Shown: positions 9,341-17,774 of the stretch, piece by piece
How positions within the stretch are numbered: position 1 is the first letter of the stretch
Layout: every line of letters starts with the position of its first letter
Origin: Mycobacterium sp. 1245111.1
GTDB lineage: Bacteria; Actinomycetota; Actinomycetes; Mycobacteriales; Mycobacteriaceae
Direction: 5' to 3'
DNA: 64,000 bases
NCBI RefSeq assembly: GCF_001673405.1
Contig: NZ_LZLV01000034.1
Coordinates: 124,001 to 188,000 of the forward strand
Program-made: the position numbers and the translations under genes
Notes under the pieces: model-generated
Told to the model about the DNA's origin: nothing
The model's database searches: none
Seen by the model: only the letters and a program-made list of their open reading frames with translations

Positions 9341-10027
9341 ATGAGCGTCGATGTCACGGTGTTGCGAGTATTCACCGATGCGACGGGCAATTTCGGTAAT
9401 CCACTCGGAGTGGTCGACGCCGCTACGGTCGAGCCGGAGCAACGTCAGCGCATTGCAACCGAATTAGGTTACAGCGAAACAGTTTTCGTTAATATTCCCG
9501 CAGCTGGGACCACCTCCGCTGACGCGCGGATCTACACACCGGCCACCGAATTGGCATTCGCCGGGCATCCGACGGTCGGGGCGTCATGGTGGTTGCGATC
9601 TCTCGGCACGCCGATTCGCACCCTGCGGGTCCCCGCCGGGCTGGTCCAGGTGAGCTACGACGGCGACATCACCACGGTCAGCGCCCGCTCGGACTGGTCG
9701 CCGGAGTTCGCCATCCACGACCTGAACAGCGTCGATGCGCTGGCTGCCGCCGACCCGGCCGACTACTCCGATGATGTCGCGCACTACCTGTGGGCATGGA
9801 TCGACGAAGCCGCGGGATCACTGAGGTCGCGGATGTTCGCCTCGAATCTCGGTGTGGCAGAAGACGAAGCGACGGGTTCGGCCGCAGTCCGGATCACCGA
9901 TTACCTCAGCCGCGACCTGCACATCACGCAGGGCAAGGGATCGATCATCGAGACCAGCTGGAGCCCGCAGGGGTGGGTGCGGGTGGGCGGTCGCGTCGTA
10001 GACGACGGAATTCGGCAGCTGGCCTAG
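9341..10027 (+). CDS. PhzF family protein (228 aa)
   Basis: PhzF/diaminopimelate-epimerase fold: [15 protein letters not shown] near the N-terminus, GYSETVFV carrying the Glu that acts as acid/base in Phz[13 protein letters not shown], and [15 protein letters not shown] in the second half. It is shorter than typical PhzF (about 280) but equal to the Rv2716-type mycobacterial protein. It probably performs an isomerase reaction on a small substrate; no phenazine genes are nearby, so phenazine synthesis is not implied. The stop overlaps the convergent DUF1330 gene by 4 bases. Confidence 0.85.
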   Translation: MSVDVTVLRVFTDATGNFGNPLGVVDAATVEPEQRQRIATELGYSETVFVNIPAAGTTSADARIYTPATELAFAGHPTVGASWWLRSLGTPIRTLRVPAGLVQVSYDGDITTVSARSDWSPEFAIHDLNSVDALAAADPADYSDDVAHYLWAWIDEAAGSLRSRMFASNLGVAEDEATGSAAVRITDYLSRDLHITQGKGSIIETSWSPQGWVRVGGRVVDDGIRQLA

Positions 10028-10446
10028 CTGAGAATCGCGTCGCGCTGTGCCACGCGCAACAGCAACTGGCCCTCGAGTCCCGCGGCGCGATGGACGCCCG
10101 CCTCCAATACCTCCGGAGACACGACGAGCGTGGCAAATGCTGCGGCCGAAGGGTATTCGACAAGCACGCAGGTATCCCAGAGCTGCCCCACTTCGCCGAT
10201 TACGGTGGACGCGATGTCGCCGCCGAACACCACCCGACCGCCGTTGTTCTCGACGATCGCCTTCATCGCAGTGCCGTAGAGGTTGTAGGCCTCGCGGCCG
10301 CTCAAGTCGCTGGCCCGCCCGTCGGGGTACTCCGCCTTATCGCGGAACTTGAGCAAATTGAGCATCACCACACGGTCCGCGGAGTCATCCGCGAGCAGCG
10401 CCGTGATACGGGATTGCGTCGGGTACAGATGGTTTACGACATCCAT
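10024..10446 (-). CDS. DUF1330 domain protein (140 aa)
   Basis: A ferredoxin-like dimeric alpha/beta-barrel protein of the DUF1330 type: [20 protein letters not shown], then [24 protein letters not shown] and [19 protein letters not shown], all hallmarks of that family. Function unknown. GGTTACCCAAGGAGGCACCGG precedes the ATG, giving a strong AGGAGG site. It is probably separate from the downstream nitrobindin gene, since it lies at the 3' end of the minus-strand run. Confidence 0.85.
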   Translation of the reverse strand: MDVVNHLYPTQSRITALLADDSADRVVMLNLLKFRDKAEYPDGRASDLSGREAYNLYGTAMKAIVENNGGRVVFGGDIASTVIGEVGQLWDTCVLVEYPSAAAFATLVVSPEVLEAGVHRAAGLEGQLLLRVAQRDAILS

Positions 10447-10485
10447 TCCGGTGCCTCCTTGGGTAACCTCCGACGCGAGGGCGCG

Positions 10486-10971
10486 TCAGTCTTTGCGATG
10501 CAGCGCTGCCGAAAGGTGGTGCAGCAGTGGCTGTCCGACGGCACCCATCTGCACGGAGTACGTCAGCTCGTCGCCGGCGAGCCGGAAGCGTCGCGCCAGA
10601 GACGTGACTTCCTTGGCGGTGGGGGTCATCCCGACATCGCTCGTCGTCATCTCCAGCTCGACCGTCGTGCCGTCGGCGACATATCTGCCGACCTCGATCT
10701 CGGTGATGCCGCTCGGATGCGCCAGCACGAGTTCGACTTCGTTGTGTCGGGGTACGCGAAGGTAGCCGGTCTCGGCGTGCATCGGTAGCCCGTCAACCGC
10801 GCTCTTGGTCTTTTGCGCGTAGATCAGAAACGGTTTGCCCACATGGGAAAACGTGACTTCCTCGAGGTAGTCGAACGGTTCGATGGTGGGGTACTCGCCG
10901 GATCCACGTCCCTGCCAGGTGCCCAGCAGCGGCGCGAGTGCTTGTAGGTTGGGATGCAGGTCGGGCGCCAT
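10486..10971 (-). CDS. nitrobindin-like heme protein / peroxynitrite isomerase (161 aa)
   Basis: Ten-stranded beta-barrel heme protein of the nitrobindin (THAP4 C-terminal domain) family. LGTWQGRGSGEYPTIEPFDYLEE is the family signature at residues about 17-39, and a His in the C-terminal LHHLSAALHR is the likely proximal heme ligand. Relatives (Rv2717c type) bind ferric heme, react with nitric oxide and isomerise peroxynitrite to nitrate. The position next to nrdR matches that locus. Start ATG 10971 gives the expected length. Confidence 0.9.
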   Translation of the reverse strand: MAPDLHPNLQALAPLLGTWQGRGSGEYPTIEPFDYLEEVTFSHVGKPFLIYAQKTKSAVDGLPMHAETGYLRVPRHNEVELVLAHPSGITEIEVGRYVADGTTVELEMTTSDVGMTPTAKEVTSLARRFRLAGDELTYSVQMGAVGQPLLHHLSAALHRKD

Positions 10972-10984
10972 CGGGCCAGCCTAA

Positions 10985-12193
10985 CTAGACCGCGTGGACG
11001 TCCGGCGTGCGGACGTGCTCGGGTCGGAAGCCCCGGCCGACGAGGATCGGCGGGATGAACTGCAGCGGTCCCCGCCCGACGATCTTCGGAACCCGGACCG
11101 ACGACAGGTCGCCGGCCAAGTTCGGCTCGATGAGGTTGTTTTGAATGAACACCTGACCGGCCTGGATGATCCGTGCCGGAAGCTCACGCCGCCGCTGCAC
11201 CTTGGCGAGATCGGCGTCGGTCAACCGGTTTTCGCGTAATGGGCGGCACAGGATGTTGGCCGCACCAACCGCATCCGCGACCGCGAGGTTGATGCCGACC
11301 CCACCGACCGGCGACATCGCGTGCGCAGCATCGCCGATGCACAGCAACCCTTTGCGCCACCAGGTTTTCAGTCGATCCACCCGCACGTCGAGTTGGCTGG
11401 TGTCGTCCCACGAATGCAGATCGTGGACGTGCTGAGCCAAGTTGGGTTGGACGGAGACCAGGCGCTCTTTGAATGCGTCCAGCGACCCGTCCCGCGGGTT
11501 TTCGCCTTTGGGCATCAGGTAGGCGATCTGCCAGTAGTCGCTCCGGTAGATCATTGCCATCATCAAGCCCTTGCGGACTACCCCGACGAGCTCCTCAGGA
11601 TCGCCCGGGCGCCAGTTCAACCGGAACCACAACACGTCCATCGGCGAGTTCGCGCTGCCGATCTGGAGTCCCGCCGCGGCGCGCACCGCGGACTTGCGCC
11701 CGTCGGCGCCGATCACGAGGGTGGAACGCACCTCCAGCTCCGGCGTACGCACGCCGGCGACACGATCCCCGTCGAAGATCAGATCGGTGACCTCGGCGTT
11801 ACGGATCAACGTGAATTCGGAGTAGGCACTTGCCTTTTCGCAGAGGAAGTCGAGGAAATCCCACTGCGGCATCAGCGCGATGTAGGGCTGTTTGAACCCG
11901 AGCCGCGACAGTGCGCTGAAGTTTCCGAAAGTCCGCAGCGTTCCATCGGTGTCGAAGGCGAGATGCTTGACCTTGGTGTGCGGGAGACGCAGAAACTCGT
12001 CGATCAGCCCCAACTCGTCCATGACCCGCAGCGTGCTCGGATGTACGGTGTCGCCGCGGAAATCACGCAGAAAGTCGCCGTGCTTTTCCAACACCGTGAC
12101 GCGGATCCCGGCGCGGGCCAACAGAAGAGCGTGCACCATGCCCGCGGGGCCGCCACCGGCAACACATACCTGAGTGTGCACGACTTGCGTCAT
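10985..12193 (-). CDS. FAD-dependent monooxygenase, PHBH/UbiH type (402 aa)
   Basis: Group A flavoprotein hydroxylase: GGGPAGMVHALLLARAG (ADP-binding) at the N-terminus, LVIGADGRKSAVR (the DG motif binding both FAD and NAD(P)H) near 160, and CIGDAAHAMSPVGGVGINLAVADA (GD motif) near 285. The substrate cannot be deduced; relatives hydroxylate aromatic rings. It lies 9 bases after nrdR's stop in the minus direction and 13 before the nitrobindin start, so nrdR may read through into it only in the reverse sense. From memory it is absent from this place in M. tuberculosis, suggesting an insertion or a loss there. Confidence 0.87.
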   Translation of the reverse strand: MTQVVHTQVCVAGGGPAGMVHALLLARAGIRVTVLEKHGDFLRDFRGDTVHPSTLRVMDELGLIDEFLRLPHTKVKHLAFDTDGTLRTFGNFSALSRLGFKQPYIALMPQWDFLDFLCEKASAYSEFTLIRNAEVTDLIFDGDRVAGVRTPELEVRSTLVIGADGRKSAVRAAAGLQIGSANSPMDVLWFRLNWRPGDPEELVGVVRKGLMMAMIYRSDYWQIAYLMPKGENPRDGSLDAFKERLVSVQPNLAQHVHDLHSWDDTSQLDVRVDRLKTWWRKGLLCIGDAAHAMSPVGGVGINLAVADAVGAANILCRPLRENRLTDADLAKVQRRRELPARIIQAGQVFIQNNLIEPNLAGDLSSVRVPKIVGRGPLQFIPPILVGRGFRPEHVRTPDVHAV

Positions 12194-12202
12194 GGCCTGA
12201 CC

Positions 12203-12676
12203 CTACGACAGTGAACCGGACGCGGGCACCTTCCGGTGGGCACGCAGCGCTTTGATCTCGCGCTCGAAATCCTCTGCAGACTCAAAAGATCGGTACACCG
12301 ACGCGAATCGGAGGTAGGCCACTTCGTCGAGTTCTCGAAGGGGGCCGAGGATCGCGAGGCCGACCTCGTTGCTGGGAACTTCGGGCGAGCCGGCAGCTCG
12401 CACGGTGTCTTCGACCTGCTGCGCCAGCAGGCTCAGAGCATCGTCGTCAACCTGTCGGCCTTGACATGCGCGCCGCACCCCACGCATCACCTTCTCCCGG
12501 CTGAACGGCTCGGTCACGCCGCTGCGCTTGACGACTGCGAGTACCGCGGTTTCCACTGTGGTGAATCGCCGGCCACACTCCGGACAGGATCGGCGGCGTC
12601 GGATCGCCTGTCCCTCATCGGTTTCACGGGAGTCAACGACTCGCGAGTCCGGGTGCCGACAGAACGGACAGTGCAT
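12203..12676 (-). CDS. nrdR: transcriptional repressor NrdR (157 aa)
   Basis: NrdR represses ribonucleotide reductase genes in response to ATP/dATP. A zinc ribbon ([17 protein letters not shown] and [10 protein letters not shown]) at residues 1-40 is followed by an ATP-cone ([22 protein letters not shown]). The family length is 150-160. ATG 12676 begins with the invariant MHCPFC; an upstream in-frame extension to 12760 lacks family features. It is followed downstream by a flavoprotein gene and preceded by chiZ. No NrdR box was recognised in the window. Confidence 0.95.
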   Translation of the reverse strand: MHCPFCRHPDSRVVDSRETDEGQAIRRRRSCPECGRRFTTVETAVLAVVKRSGVTEPFSREKVMRGVRRACQGRQVDDDALSLLAQQVEDTVRAAGSPEVPSNEVGLAILGPLRELDEVAYLRFASVYRSFESAEDFEREIKALRAHRKVPASGSLS

Positions 12677-12784
12677 GGCCGCTCCTTCGCCGCGCTGACT
12701 TCGGGGTATCCCGAACCACCACGAGCCTACCTGTGCCTCAGGGCACGGGCCTAGCATCATCGGGTGTTGCGGCTGGTAAACGGT

Positions 12785-13267
12785 TCAGCCCACCGGCGCG
12801 ATCAGCGTCTGGCCCGCGGTCACCGCAGACGACTCGAGCTGGTTGAGTTCGCGAATGCGGGCGGCGACCTGACCGCTCGGGGCCTCCGGCGCCACCCGGG
12901 CCGCCAGATGCTGCAGCGACTCCCCCGGCTCGACCCGGACCACGGCGAGCCGGTCGGGCATCTGCACCGAGGCGTTCTCGGGACCGCTGTGCAGCATCCC
13001 GCCGAAGTGGGCCACGAATCCCAGCCACACCGTGATGCCGGCGGCGACGATGGCGAGCGCGACGGTGGTCGCGGGCGTGATCGGGCGCGGCCGATGCAAG
13101 GCGTTCGACATCAGCACACCCGTGCCGCGGTAGCGCGGCGGCGCCGTGTTGGGCCTAGATGGCTGAGGGCGTTTCGATCCGCGCTGGCCACCGCGGCCGG
13201 CGGGACGTACCTGGACCGGGCGAACCCGGGTCGCCGGTGTCCGAGAGATCGTCTCGATGTGCGTCAT
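12785..13267 (-). CDS. chiZ: LysM protein, SOS-induced cell-wall hydrolase ChiZ type (160 aa)
   Basis: A basic N-terminal cytoplasmic tail is followed by one transmembrane helix ([20 protein letters not shown], about 82-101) and an external LysM-like domain ([19 protein letters not shown] ending TLIAPVG). Rv2719c-type proteins (ChiZ) bind cell wall, are induced by DNA damage and block division. Start ATG 13267 has GGAGG 7 bases upstream; an in-frame ATG at 13285 is less well placed. It is divergent from lexA, and three near-consensus LexA boxes lie within 90 bases upstream, so strong SOS control is expected. Confidence 0.88.
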   Translation of the reverse strand: MTHIETISRTPATRVRPVQVRPAGRGGQRGSKRPQPSRPNTAPPRYRGTGVLMSNALHRPRPITPATTVALAIVAAGITVWLGFVAHFGGMLHSGPENASVQMPDRLAVVRVEPGESLQHLAARVAPEAPSGQVAARIRELNQLESSAVTAGQTLIAPVG

Positions 13268-13292
13268 GTGCGTTCCTCCAGTCATCTCGTGG

Positions 13293-13308
13293 TCGATCAC
13301 TTGTTCGA
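13293..13308. promoter_or_regulatory. LexA (SOS) box upstream of chiZ, one mismatch
   Basis: TCGATCACTTGTTCGA matches the mycobacterial SOS consensus TCGAAC-N4-GTTCGA at 11 of 12 defined bases. It lies 26 bases from the chiZ start, inside the expected leader or promoter. Confidence 0.65.
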
Positions 13309-13315
13309 AGAGTAG

Positions 13316-13331
13316 TCGATAATGTGTTCGA
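13316..13331. promoter_or_regulatory. degenerate LexA box, two mismatches
   Basis: TCGATAATGTGTTCGA keeps the right half-site GTTCGA and differs at two left positions from TCGAAC-N4-GTTCGA. It is 23 bases from the previous box and 19 from the next, about two helical turns each way. Confidence 0.4.
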
Positions 13332-13334
13332 AAA

Positions 13335-13350
13335 CCGAACATGTGATCGA
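13335..13350. promoter_or_regulatory. LexA (SOS) box, two mismatches
   Basis: CCGAACATGTGATCGA fits CGAAC-N4-GTTCG with one change in each half. It is the third member of the cluster on the chiZ side of the lexA/chiZ intergenic region. Confidence 0.5.
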
Positions 13351-13431
13351 ACTGTTGCACACGCTGATGACGATAAGGCGGGCCACTGACACATTTTCCA
13401 GCCCTGGTCAGGCCAAAAACCACGACATGCC

Positions 13432-13447
13432 TCGAACACATGTTTGA
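13432..13447. promoter_or_regulatory. LexA (SOS) box of lexA, one mismatch
   Basis: TCGAACACATGTTTGA matches TCGAAC-N4-GTTCGA at 11 of 12 positions, 33 bases upstream of the lexA ATG. It overlaps the start of the predicted -35 element at 13444-13449, the position expected for autorepression. Confidence 0.8.
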
Positions 13448-13472
13448 TATCCAGGCGTAATGCCGCTACATT
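13444..13472 (+). promoter_or_regulatory. SigA-type promoter of lexA, probably giving a leaderless mRNA
   Basis: TTGATA (13444-13449) is spaced 17 bases from TACATT (13467-13472). The start point about 7-8 bases downstream falls on or next to the lexA ATG (13480), and no Shine-Dalgarno sequence precedes that ATG, so a leaderless transcript is predicted. Confidence 0.55.
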
Positions 13473-13479
13473 CGTCCAT

Positions 13480-14178
13480 ATGAGCGATAGCGATACTCCG
13501 GACGCCGACTCTGACCGTGGCCCGCGATCGGCGGATTCAGCGCTGACGCCACGCCAACGCACCATCTTGGACGTCATCCGCGCGTCGGTCACCAGCCGCG
13601 GATATCCCCCGAGCATTCGGGAGATCGGCGATGCCGTCGGACTGACATCGACGTCCTCCGTCGCCCATCAGCTGCGCACGCTCGAGAAGAAGGGCTACCT
13701 GCGCCGCGACCCAAACCGTCCACGCGCCGTCGACGTCCGCTCGGCTGACGACGTGGCGAAGCCGTCGGTGATCACCGACGTCGCCGGTTCGGACGCGTTG
13801 CCCGAGCCCACGTTCGTGCCGGTGCTGGGGCGGATTGCCGCCGGTGGCCCGATCCTGGCCGAGGAAGCGGTCGAAGACGTCTTTCCTCTGCCGCGCGAAC
13901 TCGTCGGCGAAGGCGCGCTGTTCCTGCTCAAGGTGGTCGGCGAGTCGATGGTCGATGCGGCGATCTGCGACGGCGACTGGGTGGTGGTCCGTCAGCAGAA
14001 CGTCGCCGACAACGGCGACATCGTGGCGGCGATGATCGACGGCGAAGCCACCGTCAAGACCTTCAAACGCACCGGTGGCCAAGTCTGGCTGATGCCCCAC
14101 AACCCGGCTTTCGATCCCATCCCGGGCAACGATGCGGCCGTGCTCGGCAAGGTCGTCACGGTCATCCGCAAGATCTGA
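13480..14178 (+). CDS. lexA: SOS repressor LexA (232 aa)
   Basis: LexA represses DNA-damage genes until RecA filaments stimulate its self-cleavage. Residues about 20-85 form the winged helix ([39 protein letters not shown]). The cleavage site is Ala-Gly in GRIAAGGPI. The catalytic Ser is in [11 protein letters not shown] and the Lys in [12 protein letters not shown]. Length fits mycobacterial LexA (about 236 as in M. tuberculosis). ATG 13480 was preferred over in-frame ATG 13444, which would lie inside the operator. It is autoregulated through the box at 13432. Confidence 0.95.
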   Translation: MSDSDTPDADSDRGPRSADSALTPRQRTILDVIRASVTSRGYPPSIREIGDAVGLTSTSSVAHQLRTLEKKGYLRRDPNRPRAVDVRSADDVAKPSVITDVAGSDALPEPTFVPVLGRIAAGGPILAEEAVEDVFPLPRELVGEGALFLLKVVGESMVDAAICDGDWVVVRQQNVADNGDIVAAMIDGEATVKTFKRTGGQVWLMPHNPAFDPIPGNDAAVLGKVVTVIRKI

Positions 14179-14196
14179 CGGCGCCGCGGCCGCAGG

Positions 14197-16254
14197 CTAG
14201 CCGGCGGCCTTGTGAAACCCGTTCGCCTTGGCCATTTCTTCAGTGGCGAACCAGATTTCGGCCGGGGTGTCCTCGTACACGCCGCTGTCGGGCATGTAGT
14301 AGAGACCGGAGCTGGCGTTGGCTTTGACGGGGTAGCCGTCCGGCACCTGGTACGGGTCGTCCATCGGAAGATGAATTGCCAACTGTCCGGACGCAATTCG
14401 CGGTATTGGCACCGCTGCCGTCACTTGAGAGTCATCGTCGTCGGCGTCCGCCGCCGCGTGCCGACCGGCTCGGGGCTCCTCCGCGACCGGGATCCCGGTC
14501 GGGTCCGTGTCGACGTCGTCGGGATCCTCGTCGAGGTGCTCGTCGGTGCCGTGCTCGTCGCCTCCGTGGTCGACGTGGGTGCCGTGGTCGAACGCCGCGG
14601 CGCGACTGAACTCTGCGTCGTGGTCGAACTCGGAAAGCTCGGGATGCGAATCGGTTTCGTCATCGCCGAGCAGCTCGTCGACCAAGCTCTGGTGATCCGG
14701 CGGCATCCACGCACTGGACGGCTGGCTGGGCAGGCGCACGGTCCGTGGGCGCGGCGGCCGATAGTCCTCTGCCAAGCTTGACGACGCCAGGTCAGAATCG
14801 GCCGGCGACGACCATTGCGAAACCGCTTCGGTGGTGGGCGCGTATCCGGAGTCGTCCGACCCGCCGAGGTCACCTGGTTTATCGTCGCGTCTGGCGGCAC
14901 GACGCCGACCCAACCATCGGGCCAGCAGTGCCACAAGGACGATCAGCAACAGCGCGCCGGCACCGGTCAGCAACCACCACCAGTGCCCGGTAAGCCAACC
15001 CGTGGCCGCGTTGGGCGCCGCCGAATGTGCCGGCGACTTCTGTCCCGGCACCTCCAGACCGGACAGCGCCGACGCCAAGTTCGCCGGCTGCGTGGTGAAG
15101 GTGTTCTTGGTCTTGTTCCAGGCGATCTGACCGCCGGAGAATTTCTGCGTGACCACGTCCTGGGTGACCGTCTGATCGCCGACCGGCGCGCCCAGTTTGC
15201 CGGTTGCGCCGAGGAGCTTGTCCCATGCTGCTTTGATCGCCCCGCGTACCACGTAGGCACCGTGGTCGGGCGTCCAGAAGATCACCGGCTTGTCGTCGGC
15301 AGAAAATGCGCTGACCTTGCTGGCCGGTTTCAGGCCACCATCGGCCTCGTTGGCAATCGGGAAGCCGAGGTCGCTTTTGGCCGGCCCCCCGAGCGCCTCG
15401 TACTTGGTCAAGATGTCGGTCTCGACGGCATTGGCGCCGGTGGCGGTGCTGAAGAAAATCTTCCCGCCGGCGAAGTTCTGGGCCAGCCCGTTGCTGCCTA
15501 TCGGATATTGGTCGCCCTCCTTGGCGCCCAGCGCGCCGGCGGCGCCACCGGTCGCTCGCCAGGCCATGTTGATCTCAGCGGTCGGGTCGACGGGCACCTG
15601 CAGCCCCACGAGCTGGCCGGCCAGGTTGGGCGGGACCGTGCTGAAAGCCTTGGTCAGCCGGTTCCAGGACACCTTGCCGCCGCTGAACGCCTGGGTCGCG
15701 AGCTCACCGTCGTAGGTCTCGTCGCCGATCGGGACTCCCAGCGGGCCGCTGGAACTGCCCAGCTTGTCCCAGGCGGCGTTGATCGCACCGCGCACGACGA
15801 ACGCGCCGTGATCGGCGGTCCAGTAGATCAGCGGCTTGTCGCCGGCCGAAAAAGTGCTGACGCGGCTATCGGGGCCGGCCAGGCCGCGCACCTCGTTGGC
15901 GGTCGGAAAACCCAGGTCGGAAGCCGCCGGGCCACCGAGAGCTTCGTACTTCTCGAGGATCGCTCCCGTCATCGACCTGGGGCCGGTCGCGGGCGTGAAA
16001 AACATCTTGCCGTGCACAAAGTCCTGAGCAAACCCTTGACCGGCGACGTAACAATCACCCTGCTTGGCACCCAGGTCCGAGGTATCTCCGCCGGCCTCTT
16101 TCCACGCCGCGGTAATCGCGTTGTCGGCATCGCCGATTGGAGACGCCTTCGCCATGGGCGTCTGCAGCGCAACGAATGTGAGTCCCGCCGTCAGCGCCAC
16201 CAGGCCACGCGCTGAGCGCATGAAGATGCCCGATCGCCGTCGCTGCCTCGTCAT
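14197..16254 (-). CDS. LGFP-repeat membrane protein with C-terminal sunset domain (685 aa)
   Basis: Signal sequence (about 10-37), then six LGFP-type repeats (LGAKQGD, LGFPTANE, LGVPIGDE, LGAKEGD, LGFPIANE, LGAPVGDQ) at about 38-385; these modules are thought to bind the mycolyl-arabinogalactan wall. A transmembrane helix (LLTGAGALLLIVLVALLARW, near 410) precedes a roughly 230-residue acidic cytoplasmic tail, ending in a domain YPVKANASSGLYYMPDSGVY with AEIWFATEEMAKANGF, which resembles the small sunset domain. ATG 16254 has a GGGAGGG site; an upstream in-frame ATG at 16356 adds a basic stretch. It corresponds to Rv2721c, convergent with lexA. Confidence 0.88.
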   Translation of the reverse strand: MTRQRRRSGIFMRSARGLVALTAGLTFVALQTPMAKASPIGDADNAITAAWKEAGGDTSDLGAKQGDCYVAGQGFAQDFVHGKMFFTPATGPRSMTGAILEKYEALGGPAASDLGFPTANEVRGLAGPDSRVSTFSAGDKPLIYWTADHGAFVVRGAINAAWDKLGSSSGPLGVPIGDETYDGELATQAFSGGKVSWNRLTKAFSTVPPNLAGQLVGLQVPVDPTAEINMAWRATGGAAGALGAKEGDQYPIGSNGLAQNFAGGKIFFSTATGANAVETDILTKYEALGGPAKSDLGFPIANEADGGLKPASKVSAFSADDKPVIFWTPDHGAYVVRGAIKAAWDKLLGATGKLGAPVGDQTVTQDVVTQKFSGGQIAWNKTKNTFTTQPANLASALSGLEVPGQKSPAHSAAPNAATGWLTGHWWWLLTGAGALLLIVLVALLARWLGRRRAARRDDKPGDLGGSDDSGYAPTTEAVSQWSSPADSDLASSSLAEDYRPPRPRTVRLPSQPSSAWMPPDHQSLVDELLGDDETDSHPELSEFDHDAEFSRAAAFDHGTHVDHGGDEHGTDEHLDEDPDDVDTDPTGIPVAEEPRAGRHAAADADDDDSQVTAAVPIPRIASGQLAIHLPMDDPYQVPDGYPVKANASSGLYYMPDSGVYEDTPAEIWFATEEMAKANGFHKAAG

Positions 16255-16524
16255 CCCGCCCTCCCCGCGGCCGCCCAGTCCGGAATCTGGGCCCAATGTC
16301 AACCGCCCTGCGGGTCGCCACAACTCTGCTGAGGGCGACGACGCATCGGAAGCCATACTCCAGACCCTACGGAATGGTCATCTCATCGATGCCGAATTGC
16401 CGTCCGCGGAAGCCGGGTTGTGCCGCATTCTGCTCGTTCGGCAAATAGATTACGGTCCGCCGATATCATCGTGCACGCGGCAGCGAGATTGGCCGACGAA
16501 TCGACGCTGAGAAGGTGTTCGCAG

Positions 16525-17685
16525 CTAGACGCCGAGGCTGCGGCCGATGATTTCCTTCATGATCTCGGTGGTGCCACCGTAGATGGTTTGCACCCGTGCA
16601 TCGAGATACGCTCGCGCGACCGGATATTCGCGCATGAAACCGTAGCCGCCGTGCAGCTGCAGGCAGCGGTCGATCAGGTATACCTGCTTCTCGGTGGCGT
16701 ACCACTTAGCCATCGCGGCCTGCTCGGCGGTGAGTTTCTCCTCGAGGTGCAGCGCGACGAACTCGTCGACCATGATTCGCACGATGGTGGCCTCGGTAGC
16801 CAATTCGGCGAGCAGAAATCGGCTGTTCTGGAAACTGCCGATGGGCTTACCAAAAGCCTTGCGCTCCTTGGTGTATTGCAGCGTCTGCTCCAATACCTGC
16901 TCCATGGCGGCCGCGGCCATGATCGCGATCGAAATCCGCTCTTGCGGAAGGTTTTGCATCAGGTAGATGAAGCCTTGGCCCTCGTTTCCGAGCAGATTCT
17001 CGACCGGCACCTCGACGTCGGTGAAGGACAGCTCGGCGGTGTCCTGCGCGTCCAGGCCGATCTTGTCCAGGTGCCGGCCGCGCTCGAATCCCTTCATGCC
17101 GCGCTCGACGGCCAGCAGCGAAAAGCCTTGCGCGCCTTTGTCGGGATCGGTCTGAGCCACCACGATAACCAGGTCGGAGTTAATACCGTTGGTGATGAAC
17201 GTCTTTGAACCGTTGAGGACGTAGTGATCGCCCTTTTTGACGGCGCGGGTCTTGATCCCCTGCAAATCGCTGCCGGTGCCCGGTTCGGTCATCGCGATCG
17301 CGGTGATCATTTCGCCGGTGCAGAACTTCGGTAGCCAGCGCTGCTTCTGCTCCTCGTTGGCCAAGCTCAGCAGGTAGGGCGCCACGATGTCGTTGTGCAG
17401 ACCAAACCCGATGCCGCTGTAGCGACCGTAGGTGGTTTCCTCGGTGATGATCGTGTTGTAGCGGAAGTCCGAGTTGCCGCCACCCCCGTACTCCTCAGGT
17501 ATCGACATTCCCAGAAAGCCCTGCTTGCCGGCCTCCAGCCAGACGCCCCGGTCGACGATCTTCTGCTTTTCCCATTCGTCGTGATACGGCGCGACGTGGC
17601 GTTCGAGGAATGACCGATACGACTCGCGGAACAGATCGTGCTCGGGCTCGAACAGCGTGCGCTGGTACTTGACGGCGCTACTCAT
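16525..17685 (-). CDS. fadE20: acyl-CoA dehydrogenase FadE20 (386 aa)
   Basis: Flavoprotein oxidising acyl-CoA to 2-enoyl-CoA in beta-oxidation. Seen: AMTEPGTGSDLQGIKT (FAD/substrate loop near 125), NGSKTFITNG, RKAFGKPIGSFQNSRF, and the C-terminal QLHGGYGFMREYPVAR with YGGTTEIMKEIIGR. The long-chain type catalytic Glu is probably the Glu in GYGFMREY-like context rather than the TTEI position. ATG 17685 follows GGAGG by 7 bases. A palindromic operator lies upstream at 17729. It sits as the next gene after the LGFP gene on the same strand, 270 bases apart. Confidence 0.9.
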   Translation of the reverse strand: MSSAVKYQRTLFEPEHDLFRESYRSFLERHVAPYHDEWEKQKIVDRGVWLEAGKQGFLGMSIPEEYGGGGNSDFRYNTIITEETTYGRYSGIGFGLHNDIVAPYLLSLANEEQKQRWLPKFCTGEMITAIAMTEPGTGSDLQGIKTRAVKKGDHYVLNGSKTFITNGINSDLVIVVAQTDPDKGAQGFSLLAVERGMKGFERGRHLDKIGLDAQDTAELSFTDVEVPVENLLGNEGQGFIYLMQNLPQERISIAIMAAAAMEQVLEQTLQYTKERKAFGKPIGSFQNSRFLLAELATEATIVRIMVDEFVALHLEEKLTAEQAAMAKWYATEKQVYLIDRCLQLHGGYGFMREYPVARAYLDARVQTIYGGTTEIMKEIIGRSLGV

Positions 17686-17728
17686 GAGATGACCTCCGGC
17701 GACTTGGGAACACTGCCACCCAAGATAT

Positions 17729-17746
17729 ACCAACCAGATGGTTGGT
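17729..17746. promoter_or_regulatory. 18-bp palindrome, probable TetR-type operator
   Basis: ACCAACCAGATGGTTGGT has perfect 7-base arms (ACCAACC/GGTTGGT) around AGAT. It lies 44 bases before fadE20 and 29 before the divergent gene at 17775. Short ACCAACC-type palindromes are typical TetR-family sites near acyl-CoA dehydrogenase genes, but no regulator gene lies nearby. Confidence 0.5.
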
Positions 17747-17774
17747 TGGCCGGCCGCCGCTTAAAGTCAGCGAG

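Noticed and set aside
14815..16215. Plus-strand 466-codon frame inside the LGFP gene
   Set aside because: Entirely antisense to the LGFP-repeat protein, with Arg/Gly/Pro-rich shadow composition and no family match.
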